A DNA stretch of 64,000 nt, from contig NZ_CP096120.1 in assembly GCF_023158935.1 (NCBI RefSeq), positions 1,550,001 to 1,614,000 on the forward strand, written 5' to 3'. The first letter of the stretch is position 1; every line of letters begins with the position of its first letter. The notes below the pieces were generated by a model. That model ran no database searches. It saw nothing but the letters and a program-made list of their open reading frames with translations, and had not been told where the DNA came from. This DNA is from Acinetobacter portensis. Lineage in GTDB: Bacteria > Pseudomonadota > Gammaproteobacteria > Pseudomonadales > Moraxellaceae. Positions 28,279 to 37,493 of the stretch are shown here, piece by piece. The translations under genes and the position numbers were made by a program.

Positions 28279-29066
28279 GGTGGTGTTTCAAAAAGTATGC
28301 TGAAAAAAAACAGGTTGGCTTTTGATAAAATAGTGAGATGCAAATAACACTAGAAATCAAATGTCCAACCTGTCGAAGTGACAGTATAAAGAAAAATGGC
28401 TTCAAACTAAATGGTAAGCAAAACTATCAATGTAAAAACTGCAAGCGTCAGTTTATTGGGGATCATGCTCTTAGTTACCGAGGTTGTCATTCTGGTATAA
28501 CAAATAAAATACTCCACCTGATGGTTAGAGGGGGTGGTATAAGAGATATTGCAGAAACCGAGCGTGTCAGCATAGGTAAGGTTTTACGAACATTAAGTAA
28601 ATCCACTTATAAAATTCGCCCTAAGCAAAATTATTATGAATCTATTGAGGTTGATGAGTTTTGGACTTTTGTAGGAAATAAAAAGAATAAACAATGGCTT
28701 ATTTACGCATACCATAGAGAAACAGGTGAAATTGTTGCTTATGTTTGGGGTAAACGAGATCTGGCGACAGTCCAACGATTGAAGGCAAAGTTAAAGCAAT
28801 TAGGTGTTCACTACACCCGAATTTCAAGTGATCACTGGGATAGTTTTGTGACTGCCTTTAAAAACTGTAAGCAAAGTATTGGTAAGTTTTTTACTGTAGG
28901 TATTGAAGGAAATAATTGTAAAATAAGGCATCGAATTAGACGTAGTTTTAGGAAAAGTTGTAATTTTTCGAAAAAGCTTGAAAACCATTTTAAAGCCTTC
29001 GACTTAACCTTCTTTTATATCAATAATGGCTTCATTTAATTTCAGCATACTTTTGGAAACACCACC
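28279..29066 (+). mobile_element. IS1-family insertion sequence (788 bp), no target duplication
   Basis: The ends begin GGTGGTGTTTC and match over 26 bases with one mismatch. Flanks are AATCTTT on the left and GAATATGT on the right, so there is no 8-9 bp duplication. This suggests the flanks were brought together by deletion or recombination after insertion. Confidence 0.85.
28338..29039 (+). CDS. IS1-family transposase, single frame
   Basis: 233 residues in one frame. The N-terminal zinc module has CPTCRSDSIKKNGFK and YQCKNCKRQF. An HTH segment (IRDIAETERVSIGKVLRTL) follows. The DDE part starts at IEVDEFWTFVGNK, then SSDHWDSF and GNNCKIRHRIRR. Many IS1 elements need a frameshift to make the full protein; this one does not. 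It appears intact. Confidence 0.9.
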   Translation: MQITLEIKCPTCRSDSIKKNGFKLNGKQNYQCKNCKRQFIGDHALSYRGCHSGITNKILHLMVRGGGIRDIAETERVSIGKVLRTLSKSTYKIRPKQNYYESIEVDEFWTFVGNKKNKQWLIYAYHRETGEIVAYVWGKRDLATVQRLKAKLKQLGVHYTRISSDHWDSFVTAFKNCKQSIGKFFTVGIEGNNCKIRHRIRRSFRKSCNFSKKLENHFKAFDLTFFYINNGFI

Positions 29067-29241
29067 GAATATGTAAGAGTAGAGTCATTCTGCTCATGTA
29101 TGCGTATGAGTAATATTGAGGACACAAAAGAAAAATCTAATTATTGCGCTAATCGAGCTAGTAGATAAATTTTTGAGAGTTTTCTAAGTTTAAACACCTT
29201 TTTAGGGTGTTTTTTTGTGCCATTGAAAAAATGGTAAATAC
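29067..29241 (+). other. Open-ended C-terminal frame and terminator right of IS1
   Basis: From the IS1 edge a frame is open for 34 codons to TAA at 29168 (ending CANRASR). It could be the tail of a truncated gene, but no family is recognisable. The rest is non-coding up to the IS982 target site. Confidence 0.3.
29192..29217 (+). terminator. Intrinsic terminator
   Basis: AACACC pairs with GGTGTT across a T-rich loop, then seven T. Confidence 0.65.
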
Positions 29242-29248
29242 TAATGTA

Positions 29249-30228
29249 ACCTGAGTTCGATGAAATCCACTTAACCTTTTAGCATATTTTGGAAAGTTGG
29301 CTTATTGGGGTTCAAACAATAAGCCACTACAGCAGCCATGATATTCACCATGAAGTTATTTACCGAACGATGACGTGAATGTTCAAGTTGATGTAAATTT
29401 TTTAATTGATCATTCACTGTTTCGATCAATCCTCTTCTGCAAAGTAATTGTTTTTCTTCTTCAGTTTGGATGGGTTTATTTTTCATATTCCGACGTGATG
29501 GGGTCAATATTTTCAGTCCTCTTGCTGCTAAAGCTTCGGCTTTTGCTTTGCTCAAATAGCCTTTGTCTCCGAGTAGGATCCCTTTTAATTCTTGAGTTAA
29601 AGATTCTAATATAGCAACATCATGAACATTTCCCGATGTCAGCTTGAGATTAATAATTTCACCTAAATTATTGATAACGAGATGTAATTTAAAACCATAA
29701 AACCAACCCGTGCTACTTTTTCCACGACCGGCCAAGCCTTTAAATACACGATGCCTTTTAATCCGAAGATTATGGCAAACTACCAATTTAGTGGAGTCAA
29801 TGATACTGATTCCCGTATCTTTTCCTTTCACCTGATGGAAGAAACTACTCAGAGCTTGCAAACAACGGAGCATGATTTCAATAAATCGGTTGTAGCTAAG
29901 CAGTTTAGGAAAAGCAGATTTCCAGAATGGAACGATCATTTGGCAATAAAAATATTTGAAGAATCTAAAACCGGATTGATGAAATAAAATGACAATGGTC
30001 ATTGCTTCAGACAAGCATAAAGCTGACTTTTTCAACCTGGTTTTTTGATTAGAAATTAAAGCTTTCTCTAAAGATTCATTAAATTTTTTGCAGAAATCAT
30101 CCAAAATACAAAATAATTCGGTAATATGATCCATTGAGAAGCCTTGTTTTATAACATTTTGTCTTGAGAACCAATATGTTACAAAAACAGGGCTTTTTTT
30201 CTACTCTTTTTTTATATCGAACTCAGGT
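29249..30228 (-). mobile_element. IS982-family insertion sequence, copy 1 (980 bp)
   Basis: Terminal repeats ACCTGAGTTCGAT and, inverted, ACCTGAGTTCGATAT. A perfect 7-bp target duplication TAATGTA flanks it (29242-29248, 30229-30235). A near-identical direct copy is at 45075-46053. Confidence 0.93.
29271..30134 (-). CDS. IS982-family transposase
   Basis: 287 residues, complete. DDE features: SIIDSTKLVVCHN with the first Asp, LLGDKGYLSKA with the second, and RGLIETVNDQLKN with the Glu. It differs from copy 2 at two positions seen by eye (ALCLSEA against ALSLSEA, EIMLRCL against EIMPRCL). Confidence 0.93.
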   Translation of the reverse strand: MDHITELFCILDDFCKKFNESLEKALISNQKTRLKKSALCLSEAMTIVILFHQSGFRFFKYFYCQMIVPFWKSAFPKLLSYNRFIEIMLRCLQALSSFFHQVKGKDTGISIIDSTKLVVCHNLRIKRHRVFKGLAGRGKSSTGWFYGFKLHLVINNLGEIINLKLTSGNVHDVAILESLTQELKGILLGDKGYLSKAKAEALAARGLKILTPSRRNMKNKPIQTEEEKQLLCRRGLIETVNDQLKNLHQLEHSRHRSVNNFMVNIMAAVVAYCLNPNKPTFQNMLKG

Positions 30229-30365
30229 TAATGTAGGCCACCTTTCGGTAGGCTTTTTAATTGAAAAGTAAACTATATTTGATTAATTATTGTTCGTTAT
30301 ATATATTAATAATGTTATTTTATGAAAATAAATAACAATAATCTTAGTCAGCGCAAAGTTAAGAT

Positions 30366-30389
30366 TACCCCCGTAGTGATACGGGGGTA
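30366..30389 (+). promoter_or_regulatory. Stable GC-rich hairpin in the leader of a small ORF
   Basis: TACCCCCGTA and TACGGGGGTA form a perfect 10-bp stem closed by GTGA, a GNRA tetraloop. It stands 45 bases before the GTG of the 30-codon ORF and lacks a U-run, so it looks like a leader structure rather than a terminator. Confidence 0.5.
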
Positions 30390-30434
30390 TTATGATTAAT
30401 TGAAGTGTAAAAACAAAAAAATAAGGAGAATAAT

Positions 30435-30527
30435 GTGACTCCAACAGAAACACTTATTATTATTTTTTCAGCTTTAATTCTAACATTTATTGTCTATGAA
30501 TTAGGGTATATCACAATGTCGTTTTAA
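30435..30527 (+). CDS. Possible 30-residue hydrophobic peptide
   Basis: A GTG start with AAGGAGA 7 bases upstream opens a 30-codon frame: a short polar start (MTPTET), about 18 hydrophobic residues (LIIIFSALILTFIVY) and a polar tail ELGYITMSF. A stable leader hairpin lies before it and a terminator right after, making a compact transcription unit. It resembles small membrane peptides, including type I toxins, but no antisense RNA is identified. No family recognised. Confidence 0.45.
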   Translation: MTPTETLIIIFSALILTFIVYELGYITMSF

Positions 30528-30550
30528 GTTAAAACTAACTCTAAATAAAA

Positions 30551-30577
30551 GCTCAAGATTATGTCTTGGGCTTTTTT
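30551..30577 (+). terminator. Terminator of the 30-codon ORF
   Basis: GCTCAAGA pairs with TCTTGGGC (one G-U) around a 5-base loop, followed by six T. Confidence 0.8.
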
Positions 30578-30619
30578 GTTGTCTGAAGAAAACTAAAAAC
30601 TCAACTCATAGGTGATCTT

Positions 30620-30913
30620 ATGAAATAACGTCAGCCGATTGGCAACTTGGATTTGTGAAGCTAGATAATTCGTTGTTTAGCTAAAAGCGCAAACGGTGTG
30701 ATGCAGAAACCAGCCGTATAAGTGGTTTGAATCCAGTGTGATTTCGTCACACACTGAATGAGCCTTAGAGTAAATTACAAAATTAGGGGTGACACCCCGA
30801 CCTTGAAACGATTGAAAACCAATAAATCAAATTGATAGCTCATTGCGAGATGATGGATTGGTGAGTAGCGGTAGATCAGTTGCCGAGCTGGTTAATATCG
30901 TAATCTAAGGCTA
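30620..30913 (+). ncRNA. Structured non-coding stretch, possibly a truncated group II intron
   Basis: No reading frame is kept, yet the stretch is less AT-rich than its surroundings and holds several hairpins: GTGTGA/TCACAC with loop TTTCG, GGGGT/ACCCC, and a GCTA/TTAGC stem. Segments such as GCAGAAACCAGCC and GTTAATATCGTAATCTAAGG are reminiscent of group II intron domain I, comparing from memory with Ll.LtrB. No domain V or reverse transcriptase is present, so at most a 5' fragment. Low confidence. Confidence 0.25.
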
Positions 30914-31015
30914 GCGACTTCCTTTTCATCTCGAATCATAATTTCTATGACTTTGTCTTTAAAATCTTTTGAATATCCCATATCTCTATTGTTCTATAGT
31001 TTTTAGGATTTGGCT
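30914..31015 (-). mobile_element. IS630-family 5' end remnant
   Basis: On the minus strand, ATG 30981 begins MGYSKDFKDKVIEIM, typical of IS630-type transposase N-termini. The frame is lost after 22 codons where the structured stretch begins. Upstream, TATAGCCAAATCC looks like the element's terminal repeat with a TA target. The rest of the element is missing. Confidence 0.45.
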
Positions 31016-31325
31016 ATAGTTCATTGATATTGACCTGATTAAACTCAGTCTTACTTTTGGGAATTATGATATTTTTAAAAGATTGCTTAGTGGAATTAAA
31101 TGACTCTTGTAAATCTATATTTTGCGCTTGAACACTTCCACTGCCATGAACAACAATAATAAAGGATCCGAAACCTTTCAAAAAACTAAATTTATTTAAT
31201 TTTGCATTTACCATTATTCAAACCAGAGCTAATGAGCGGCTTCATATAATGTAAAGTATTTTAATAGGATTTAGTTGAAAAATATTTTATTTCGCATAGT
31301 TTTGTTATTAAATTTATCAATTTAC

Positions 31326-31364
31326 ATTTCATGCAAATATTCACGTTAGATATTTGCATGAAAT
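31326..31364 (-). terminator. Long perfect hairpin downstream of lptB
   Basis: ATTTCATGCAAATAT and ATATTTGCATGAAAT are perfect 15-bp arms with a 9-base loop, starting nine bases past the lptB stop. There is no T-run, so it may protect the mRNA 3' end or terminate weakly. Confidence 0.5.
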
Positions 31365-31372
31365 GAATAACT

Positions 31373-32116
31373 CTATACCTTAAAGTCATCGCCCAAATAA
31401 ACTTGGCGCACAGTTTCATTGGCTAAAACATCTTCAGGAGAGCCTTCTGCAATGACTGAACCTTCGCTCACTATGTAAGCTCTTTCACAAATTGCCAATG
31501 TTTCACGGACATTATGGTCTGTAATAAGTACACCTATACCACGGTTTTTAAGCGTACTAATAATATCTTTAATATCACCTACTGAAATTGGGTCTACACC
31601 TGCAAAAGGTTCATCAAGTAGCATGAACTTAGGATCAGCCGCTAAAGCACGTGCAATCTCTGCACGACGTCGCTCACCACCAGACACACTCATACCCAAT
31701 GAATCTTTAATATGCGTAATTTTAAAATCTGCCAATAATTCAGCTAAGCGTTTTTTACGTTGTTCTTTGTTTAAATCTTTACGAGTCTCAAGAATTGCCA
31801 TGATATTGTCGGCAATTGTCAGCTTTCTAAAAATAGACGCTTCTTGCGGTAAATAACCAATACCTTTTTGCGCACGCTCGTGCATGGCTAAATCGGATAA
31901 ATCCAAATCATCTAAATGAATTTCGCCTTTATCCATACGCACAAGACCAACAACCATATAGAAACTTGTAGTTTTACCTGCACCATTTGGCCCAAGTAAA
32001 CCTACAATTTCACCACTTTGCATGGTAAAAGATACGTCTTTTACTACCCAACGTTTATTGTAGTTTTTCGCTAAATGCTTAATGCATAAAGTTTGTGGTT
32101 TTTGCTGTTGATCCAT
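31373..32116 (-). CDS. lptB: LPS export ABC transporter ATPase
   Basis: LptB powers LPS or LOS extraction from the inner membrane with LptFG. Walker A is GPNGAGKTT, the signature is [15 protein letters not shown], Walker B is [13 protein letters not shown] and the switch His is in DHNV. 247 residues. Its start overlaps the lptA stop by one base (TAATG). Confidence 0.97.
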   Translation of the reverse strand: MDQQQKPQTLCIKHLAKNYNKRWVVKDVSFTMQSGEIVGLLGPNGAGKTTSFYMVVGLVRMDKGEIHLDDLDLSDLAMHERAQKGIGYLPQEASIFRKLTIADNIMAILETRKDLNKEQRKKRLAELLADFKITHIKDSLGMSVSGGERRRAEIARALAADPKFMLLDEPFAGVDPISVGDIKDIISTLKNRGIGVLITDHNVRETLAICERAYIVSEGSVIAEGSPEDVLANETVRQVYLGDDFKV

Positions 32117-32682
32117 TAATCACGTGCTCCTGGGAAAGACTTAGAGCTTGTTGGTGGAATCACAATTTTCACACGGCCATCTGAACCAGAACTATTTGGA
32201 GTACCAATCGCTTCAACATCGCCTTTATTCATGCTGTATCTTAATGTTGCACCACGAATACTTGAACCATCTTGTTCTAACAGTGCATTACCTGTAAGCG
32301 TGATGATTCCTGTTTGTGCGTTATACACAATTTTTTGTGCCTGCCCCTTTGCTAGACCTTTTGCAGTATCAAGCTGTTGCTGAAATTTTGCAGGGCTACC
32401 ATTTGCAGTAATAACACTAATTTGTTTATTCGCATCGAGATTTGCAACAATTGAGCTTGCTTGAAGCTTCATTGTTCCTTGCTCAATAATGACATTACCT
32501 GAATAAGTCGTAACACCTGTTTTTTCATTAAACGTTGCTCTATCTGCAAGCAATGAAAGTGGTTTTTGACGATCTGATGGTAATGCATATACAGCACTTG
32601 AAAATACAACAGCTAAACTAGCAACCAATACCGATTTTCTAGCTAAAAATTTTAATGTATTAATCTTAGAATTATCGTTCAT
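32116..32682 (-). CDS. lptA: LPS transport periplasmic protein LptA
   Basis: LptA forms the periplasmic bridge for LPS. A signal peptide ends VYA|LPSDRQ. The OstA/LptA beta-jellyroll repeats follow ([26 protein letters not shown] and [15 protein letters not shown]). 188 residues. It overlaps lptC by 11 bases. Confidence 0.95.
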   Translation of the reverse strand: MNDNSKINTLKFLARKSVLVASLAVVFSSAVYALPSDRQKPLSLLADRATFNEKTGVTTYSGNVIIEQGTMKLQASSIVANLDANKQISVITANGSPAKFQQQLDTAKGLAKGQAQKIVYNAQTGIITLTGNALLEQDGSSIRGATLRYSMNKGDVEAIGTPNSSGSDGRVKIVIPPTSSKSFPGARD

Positions 32683-33217
32683 AGATGCCTCGAATATTAA
32701 AGAATTCGTATTGTCCGTTGTTAAAGTTTGCTTTCATTCCACGGCTCATGAAGTTAGCTTGTGGAGATTCAACGGTAATTTGCTTATCTGTTTGCAACTC
32801 TCGTGTTTTCGGATAGCCCGTTAGCTCGGTCGTCTTAAACACCATTTTTTCACCATTTTCTAACAAACGTGTAGCAACAACCTCATCAGACATAATCACT
32901 TTTGTGTTGTCATCATATGAATTTGCTACTTTTGCATAGAAAGTTCCATCGGGTCTCGAATTTTGAAAAGTATAAGCATGTAAGTTATCTAAACGAGAGG
33001 TCTGCTTTTGCATATCTTGTTCCAGACGATCTGCTTGTGCCTTTAAAGATACCAAACCCTTTTCATCTGTTCGTGTCAAATTAATTACTTCAGCAGAATA
33101 GGTCATACTTCTAGAAGAATCGACTTCTAACTTCTTACTTTTTCCGCCAAAATAATAATAGCCACTACTTATAGCTACAATAATTAAAGCTGTGACATAT
33201 AACTTTTTTGTATCCAT
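32672..33217 (-). CDS. lptC: LPS export protein LptC
   Basis: A single N-terminal membrane anchor (VTALIIVAISSGYYYF) carries a periplasmic LptA-like jellyroll. Recognisable stretches are LYADRLEQD-like LKAQADRLEQD and TYVESPQANFMSRGM-like ITVESPQANFM. 181 residues. LptC links LptFG to LptA. It follows kdsC after 39 bases. Confidence 0.92.
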   Translation of the reverse strand: MDTKKLYVTALIIVAISSGYYYFGGKSKKLEVDSSRSMTYSAEVINLTRTDEKGLVSLKAQADRLEQDMQKQTSRLDNLHAYTFQNSRPDGTFYAKVANSYDDNTKVIMSDEVVATRLLENGEKMVFKTTELTGYPKTRELQTDKQITVESPQANFMSRGMKANFNNGQYEFFNIRGIYER

Positions 33218-33256
33218 AAGTGTGATTTCAACTCAAGCTTTTGAATGTATATAACA

Positions 33257-33796
33257 TTATTTTGGAGCAGTTACGTATTTTTCAAGTAACTCTTCGTATA
33301 CGCCTTTCGATAACAAGATCATATCGCAAACCTCACGAACAGCACCTCGACCACCCATTGCCTGAGTAACCAAGTCTGCACGACGACGTACTTCAACATG
33401 TCCATTTGGCACAGTCACTTTCATTCCTGCAATTGCAAATGCAGATAAATCAGGCCAATCATCGCCCATGTATAAACAATCTTCAGGTTTAAGATTAAAT
33501 TGTGCACATGCTTCTTTCAGTGCAACACCTTTGTCTTCACGACCTTGAAATACTAAATCTACGCCTAATGCAGACATACGTGTTTCTACAATATTACTTT
33601 TTCGACCTGTGATAATAATAACTTTGACACCCGCTTGCTGCACAAGCTTCATGCCTAAACCATCACGAATATCAAAAGATTTAATTTCATCACCAGTATT
33701 GGTAAGTGTTACAAAGCCATCACTTAAAATACCATCAACATCTAGAACTAAAGCCTGAATATGACGCGCCTGTTCTAATAAAACATATGATGCCAT
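33257..33796 (-). CDS. kdsC: 3-deoxy-D-manno-octulosonate 8-phosphate phosphatase
   Basis: A HAD phosphatase, third step of Kdo synthesis. Nucleophile motif LVLDVDGILSDG, motif II IIITGRKS, and motif III YMGDDWPDLSAF are present. 179 residues, without cap domain, as in the tetrameric KdsC family. Three bases separate it from kdsD. Confidence 0.96.
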   Translation of the reverse strand: MASYVLLEQARHIQALVLDVDGILSDGFVTLTNTGDEIKSFDIRDGLGMKLVQQAGVKVIIITGRKSNIVETRMSALGVDLVFQGREDKGVALKEACAQFNLKPEDCLYMGDDWPDLSAFAIAGMKVTVPNGHVEVRRRADLVTQAMGGRGAVREVCDMILLSKGVYEELLEKYVTAPK

Positions 33797-33799
33797 TAT

Positions 33800-34777
33800 T
33801 TATTTTACCCCAGCTTGAATTAAATCATGCATTCCAATTACACCAATTACTTTGTTGTCTATGTCTACCACAACAAATTGATTGATTTTATTTTCATTCA
33901 TTTTATCTAAAGCAATGACAGCACGAGAATTTTGCCCAATTGTGATTGGATTTTTTGTCATGACTTCAGATACTTTCAAATGAACATCAAAACCTTGTTG
34001 TTTATCAATAAGTCGACGTAAATCACCATCAGTAAAAATACCAAGTAAAGCATCGTTTTCATCGACAATTGTTGTCAAACCAAGACGCTTACTAGAAATT
34101 TCATACAAGACTTTATTCATTGGCGTATCTGGCGATACTTTTGGTAACTCATCACCTGTATGCATTAAGTGTTTTACATCTAAAAGTAAACGCTTTCCTA
34201 ATGCACCAGCAGGATGTGAACGTGCAAAATCATCTGCTGTAAAACCACGTGCTTCAAGTAAAGCTACTGCTAAAGCATCACCTAAAGCCAAGGTTGCTGT
34301 TGTGCTTGATGTAGGTGCTAAACCAAGTGGACACGCTTCTTGAATATTACCTAATGTAAGTGCAACATCTGCATTTTGCGGCATCGGACCTTTATTGTCG
34401 CCACTAATCGTAATTAAAGGTATACCAAGATGTTTAACTAAAGGCACTAACATCATAATTTCATCACTCTTACCAGAGTTAGAAATTGCAATAAGCACAT
34501 CACCACGAACCAGCATGCCTAAATCGCCATGCCCTGCTTCACCGGGATGCATAAAAAATGAAGGTGTTCCTGTTGAAGCAAAAGTTGCTGCCATTTTGCG
34601 ACCAATGTGACCTGATTTCCCCATACCCGTCACAACTAAACGACCTTTGCATTGCAAAATAATTTCACAAGCTTGCATAAAACGATCATCAATTTGTGTC
34701 GCAAGAACTTGTAATGCATGTTCTTCTATTTTTAATGTTTCTAAAGCAACGCTTTGAAAATCAATTTGATTTGGCAT
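33800..34777 (-). CDS. kdsD: Arabinose-5-phosphate isomerase
   Basis: First committed step to Kdo: ribulose-5-P to arabinose-5-P. SIS domain at residues 30-165 (GRLVVTGMGKSGHIGRK, HPGEAGHGDLGM, ISNSGKSDEI) then two CBS domains (HLMHTGDELPKVSPD and VMTKNPITIG). ATG 34777 gives 325 residues; the frame runs on to a TTG at 34792. It heads the kdsD-kdsC-lptC-lptA-lptB operon. An IS1595 copy ends 200 bases upstream. Confidence 0.95.
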   Translation of the reverse strand: MPNQIDFQSVALETLKIEEHALQVLATQIDDRFMQACEIILQCKGRLVVTGMGKSGHIGRKMAATFASTGTPSFFMHPGEAGHGDLGMLVRGDVLIAISNSGKSDEIMMLVPLVKHLGIPLITISGDNKGPMPQNADVALTLGNIQEACPLGLAPTSSTTATLALGDALAVALLEARGFTADDFARSHPAGALGKRLLLDVKHLMHTGDELPKVSPDTPMNKVLYEISSKRLGLTTIVDENDALLGIFTDGDLRRLIDKQQGFDVHLKVSEVMTKNPITIGQNSRAVIALDKMNENKINQFVVVDIDNKVIGVIGMHDLIQAGVK

Positions 34778-34976
34778 GTTTTCTGAATTCAACTTTAAGA
34801 CCTTGCCCTATAAGAGCCATTCATATGTATTTATGCTTAATTTTCGCAATTTTACCATATCTATTCAATCACAATGGTTCAAAATGTGTAAGAAATCTCT
34901 TTTTTAAACCGCTGTTAAGCATTCGGAATACATCTATTAGCATTGAATAAATAAAGTATTTGACTGTAATTATTTT

Positions 34977-35708
34977 GGCTCTAGACTAGCAGAATAGATA
35001 TGTTAGTCTAGAATCATGATAGAAAACAGTAAATTAAGTCACTATAAGATTAAAAAAATTATTCAGTGCTTTTGCATTGATATTCCTGCTTCTAAAACAG
35101 CCTTATTGCTTAACTTGAACCGTAATACCATCAACTATTGGTACATGCTTTTTAGAGAAGCAATCTACGATCATCAAACAGATTTAAGAGCAAAGTTTGT
35201 AGGTTCTATTGAAGTTGATGAGAGCTATTTTGGAGCAAAAAGACAACGTGGTTTTCATGGGAAATTGAAGCGAGGTCGAGGTACTTTAAAACAACCTGTA
35301 TTTGGAATATTTGAAAGGAATGGTCGAGTTTATACAGAAATAGTCCCTGATTGTAAAAAGACTACATTACAACAAGTTATCTTAGGTAAAGTTGCACTTG
35401 AAAGTGTAATTTATAGTGATGGTTGGCGTGGATACAATGGTTTGGTAGATGTTGGTTACTCAAAGCATTTTAGAGTAAATCATGGAGCGAATGAATTTGC
35501 CAGAGGACAATGTCATATAAATGGAATAGAATCATTCTGGAGCTTTTGTAAAAGAAGGCTAGCAAAGTTCAACGGTATATCAAAAGAGTATTTTGATTAT
35601 CATCTTAAAGAAACAGAATGGCGTTGGATGAGGGAGCCTAATGAGCTAGCAACAGAGTTGTGGGACCTCATTAGGTAAAACTAAGTGCAAATCTGCTAGT
35701 CTAGAGCC
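34977..35708 (+). mobile_element. IS1595-family insertion sequence, copy 1 (732 bp)
   Basis: Ends GGCTCTAGACTAGCAGA are inverted repeats. A perfect 7-bp duplication TTATTTT flanks the element (34970-34976 and 35709-35715). A second copy, interrupted by IS30, is inverted at 53042-54863. Confidence 0.9.
35016..35678 (+). CDS. IS1595-family transposase (ISXO2-like)
   Basis: 220 residues, complete. An N-terminal HTH (ASKTALLLNLNRNTINYWY) precedes the ISXO2-like DDE domain: GSIEVDESYFGAKRQRG with the first Asp, IYSDGWRGYNGL with the second, and ARGQCHINGIESFWSFCKRRL with the Asn/Glu end. Confidence 0.92.
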   Translation: MIENSKLSHYKIKKIIQCFCIDIPASKTALLLNLNRNTINYWYMLFREAIYDHQTDLRAKFVGSIEVDESYFGAKRQRGFHGKLKRGRGTLKQPVFGIFERNGRVYTEIVPDCKKTTLQQVILGKVALESVIYSDGWRGYNGLVDVGYSKHFRVNHGANEFARGQCHINGIESFWSFCKRRLAKFNGISKEYFDYHLKETEWRWMREPNELATELWDLIR

Positions 35709-35742
35709 TTATTTTTAGACAGCAGCGTAATATATTTAGGCA

Positions 35743-35778
35743 TAAAAAAAAGCGCCTATCTTTCGATAGGCGCTTTTT
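35743..35778 (-). terminator. Terminator of tRNA-Gly
   Basis: AGCGCCTATC and GATAGGCGCT form a perfect 10-bp stem. On the minus strand the loop is GAAA, followed by eight T. Confidence 0.9.
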
Positions 35779-35785
35779 CGTATTC

Positions 35786-35861
35786 TGGAGCGGGAAAGGA
35801 GACTCGAACTCCCGACCCCAACCTTGGCAAGGTTATGCTCTACCAACTGAGCTATTCCCGC
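35786..35861 (-). tRNA. tRNA-Gly (GCC)
   Basis: 76 bases with encoded CCA. Acceptor GCGGGAA pairs with TTCCCGC, discriminator T. Anticodon loop TTGCCAA gives GCC. It has its own terminator and lies 62 bases downstream of cysS, on the same strand. Confidence 0.95.
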
Positions 35862-35923
35862 AATGAGGTGAATTATAGAGAGTTTTATGATGATGTCAAC
35901 TCTCTATAATTTCATTTGATCAA

Positions 35924-37345
35924 TTAATCAGCACGACGCCAAATTGTCCCTTGACGCGTATCTTCTAAAACTACACCTTGATCGAGTAAAGATTGGCGAA
36001 TTTCATCTGCACGCGCAAATTCTTTCGCTTTCTTTGCGTCGACACGTTGTTGAATCAAATCTTCAATTTGTTCAGCAGATAAACCCAAGGCTTCTTGACC
36101 AATATCTGACTTTAAAAAATCATCTACATTGTGCTGAACTAAACCTAAAATATTGGTTAAATGACGTAAAGTTGCATAGTAAACAGCTGCTTGCTCTGAA
36201 TTTTCATCTTTAACTGCACGGTTCAATTCTTTGTTAATTTCAAATAAAACTGCAATCGCTTCTGAGGTATTAAAGTCATCTCGCATTGCAGCATTAAACC
36301 GTTCAACCAGTACTTCATCATACGCTGCAACAACGTCCGTACCATAAGTTTGCTGGTATGCTTTGAAAGAATGATAGAAACGTGACAGTGTATTTTTCGC
36401 TTCTTTTAACGCAGTATCTGAGAAATTTACAGGGCTACGATAGTGCGATGATACGATGAAATAACGAATAACTTCAGGATGAAATTTATCCATCACATCA
36501 CGAATAGTAAAGAAGTTGCCTAAAGACTTAGACATTTTCTCACCATCAACATTAATGAAACCAACATGCATCCAGTAGTTTACATATTGTTCATCTGTTG
36601 CAGCTTCTGATTGTGCAATTTCGTTTTCGTGATGTGGGAATGTTAAGTCTGAACCACCGCCATGAATGTCAAAATGATTTCCTAAGCAGCAAGTCGACAT
36701 TGCTGAACACTCAATATGCCAACCCGGACGACCATTCCCCCACGGTGAAGCCCATGAAGGTTCATTTTCTTTCGCATGTTTCCAAAGTACAAAATCGAAT
36801 GGATGTTTTTTCTCAACCTCAACATCTACACGTTCAGATGCACCTGCTTGCATATCTTCAAGTTTACGACCTGAAAGGCGTCCATATTTTGCAAATTTTT
36901 CAACTTCAAAATAAACATCACCATTTGCAGATGGATAAGCTGTGCCTTTATTGACAAGCGTACCAATCATATTTTGCATTTGATCAATATAATCTGTCGC
37001 ACGTGGTGCTTCATCTGGATGTAAGCATCCTAAATTTTCAGCATCTTCGTTCATTGCTTTAATGAAACGGTCTGTTAAAGCGGTAATGCTTTCACCATTT
37101 TCATTGGCACGTTTAATAATTTTGTCGTCGATATCTGTAATATTACGAACGTATTTTACGTTCCAACCTTGGCTACGTAAAAAGCGAATAATGTAGTCAA
37201 ATGCAACCATTACGCGAGCATGACCAATATGACAGTAATCGTAAACTGTCATACCACACACATACATGTCGATATGTCCTTCTTTACGTGGAACAAATTC
37301 AACTTTTTTACGTTGCTCTGAATTGTATAGAACAAATGGTTGCAT
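35924..37345 (-). CDS. cysS: Cysteinyl-tRNA synthetase
   Basis: Class I synthetase of 473 residues. Zinc/HIGH region [19 protein letters not shown] near residue 28, further zinc ligands in HIECSAMS and [14 protein letters not shown], and KMSKSLGN near 268. The C-terminal helical domain ends [12 protein letters not shown]. Complete. Confidence 0.97.
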   Translation of the reverse strand: MQPFVLYNSEQRKKVEFVPRKEGHIDMYVCGMTVYDYCHIGHARVMVAFDYIIRFLRSQGWNVKYVRNITDIDDKIIKRANENGESITALTDRFIKAMNEDAENLGCLHPDEAPRATDYIDQMQNMIGTLVNKGTAYPSANGDVYFEVEKFAKYGRLSGRKLEDMQAGASERVDVEVEKKHPFDFVLWKHAKENEPSWASPWGNGRPGWHIECSAMSTCCLGNHFDIHGGGSDLTFPHHENEIAQSEAATDEQYVNYWMHVGFINVDGEKMSKSLGNFFTIRDVMDKFHPEVIRYFIVSSHYRSPVNFSDTALKEAKNTLSRFYHSFKAYQQTYGTDVVAAYDEVLVERFNAAMRDDFNTSEAIAVLFEINKELNRAVKDENSEQAAVYYATLRHLTNILGLVQHNVDDFLKSDIGQEALGLSAEQIEDLIQQRVDAKKAKEFARADEIRQSLLDQGVVLEDTRQGTIWRRAD

Positions 37346-37438
37346 AGGTTTTCATAAGTGCTTTTATAAAAGATGGCTCATCTTAACCTAAGCACTATTT
37401 TTCATAAAGTTTTAACATTAAATTTTATGGTTTTTACA

Positions 37439-37473
37439 TAAAAAATCCCAAACCTAAGTTTGGGATTTTTTCG
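37439..37473. terminator. Strong bidirectional terminator
   Basis: AAAAATCCCAAAC and GTTTGGGATTTTT form a 13-bp stem with loop CTAA. It probably ended the adhesin transcript on the minus strand. Confidence 0.85.
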
Positions 37474-37493
37474 TTTAACGTCAGAAATAGAAA

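Noticed and set aside
29375..29987. Plus-strand frames of 78-79 codons inside IS982 (also in copy 2)
   Set aside because: They are antisense to the transposase, lack ribosome sites and only repeat because the element repeats.
31014..31214. A 66-codon minus-strand frame between the IS630 remnant and lptB
   Set aside because: No ribosome site, unremarkable composition, and it lies in rearranged DNA. I could not support it as a gene.
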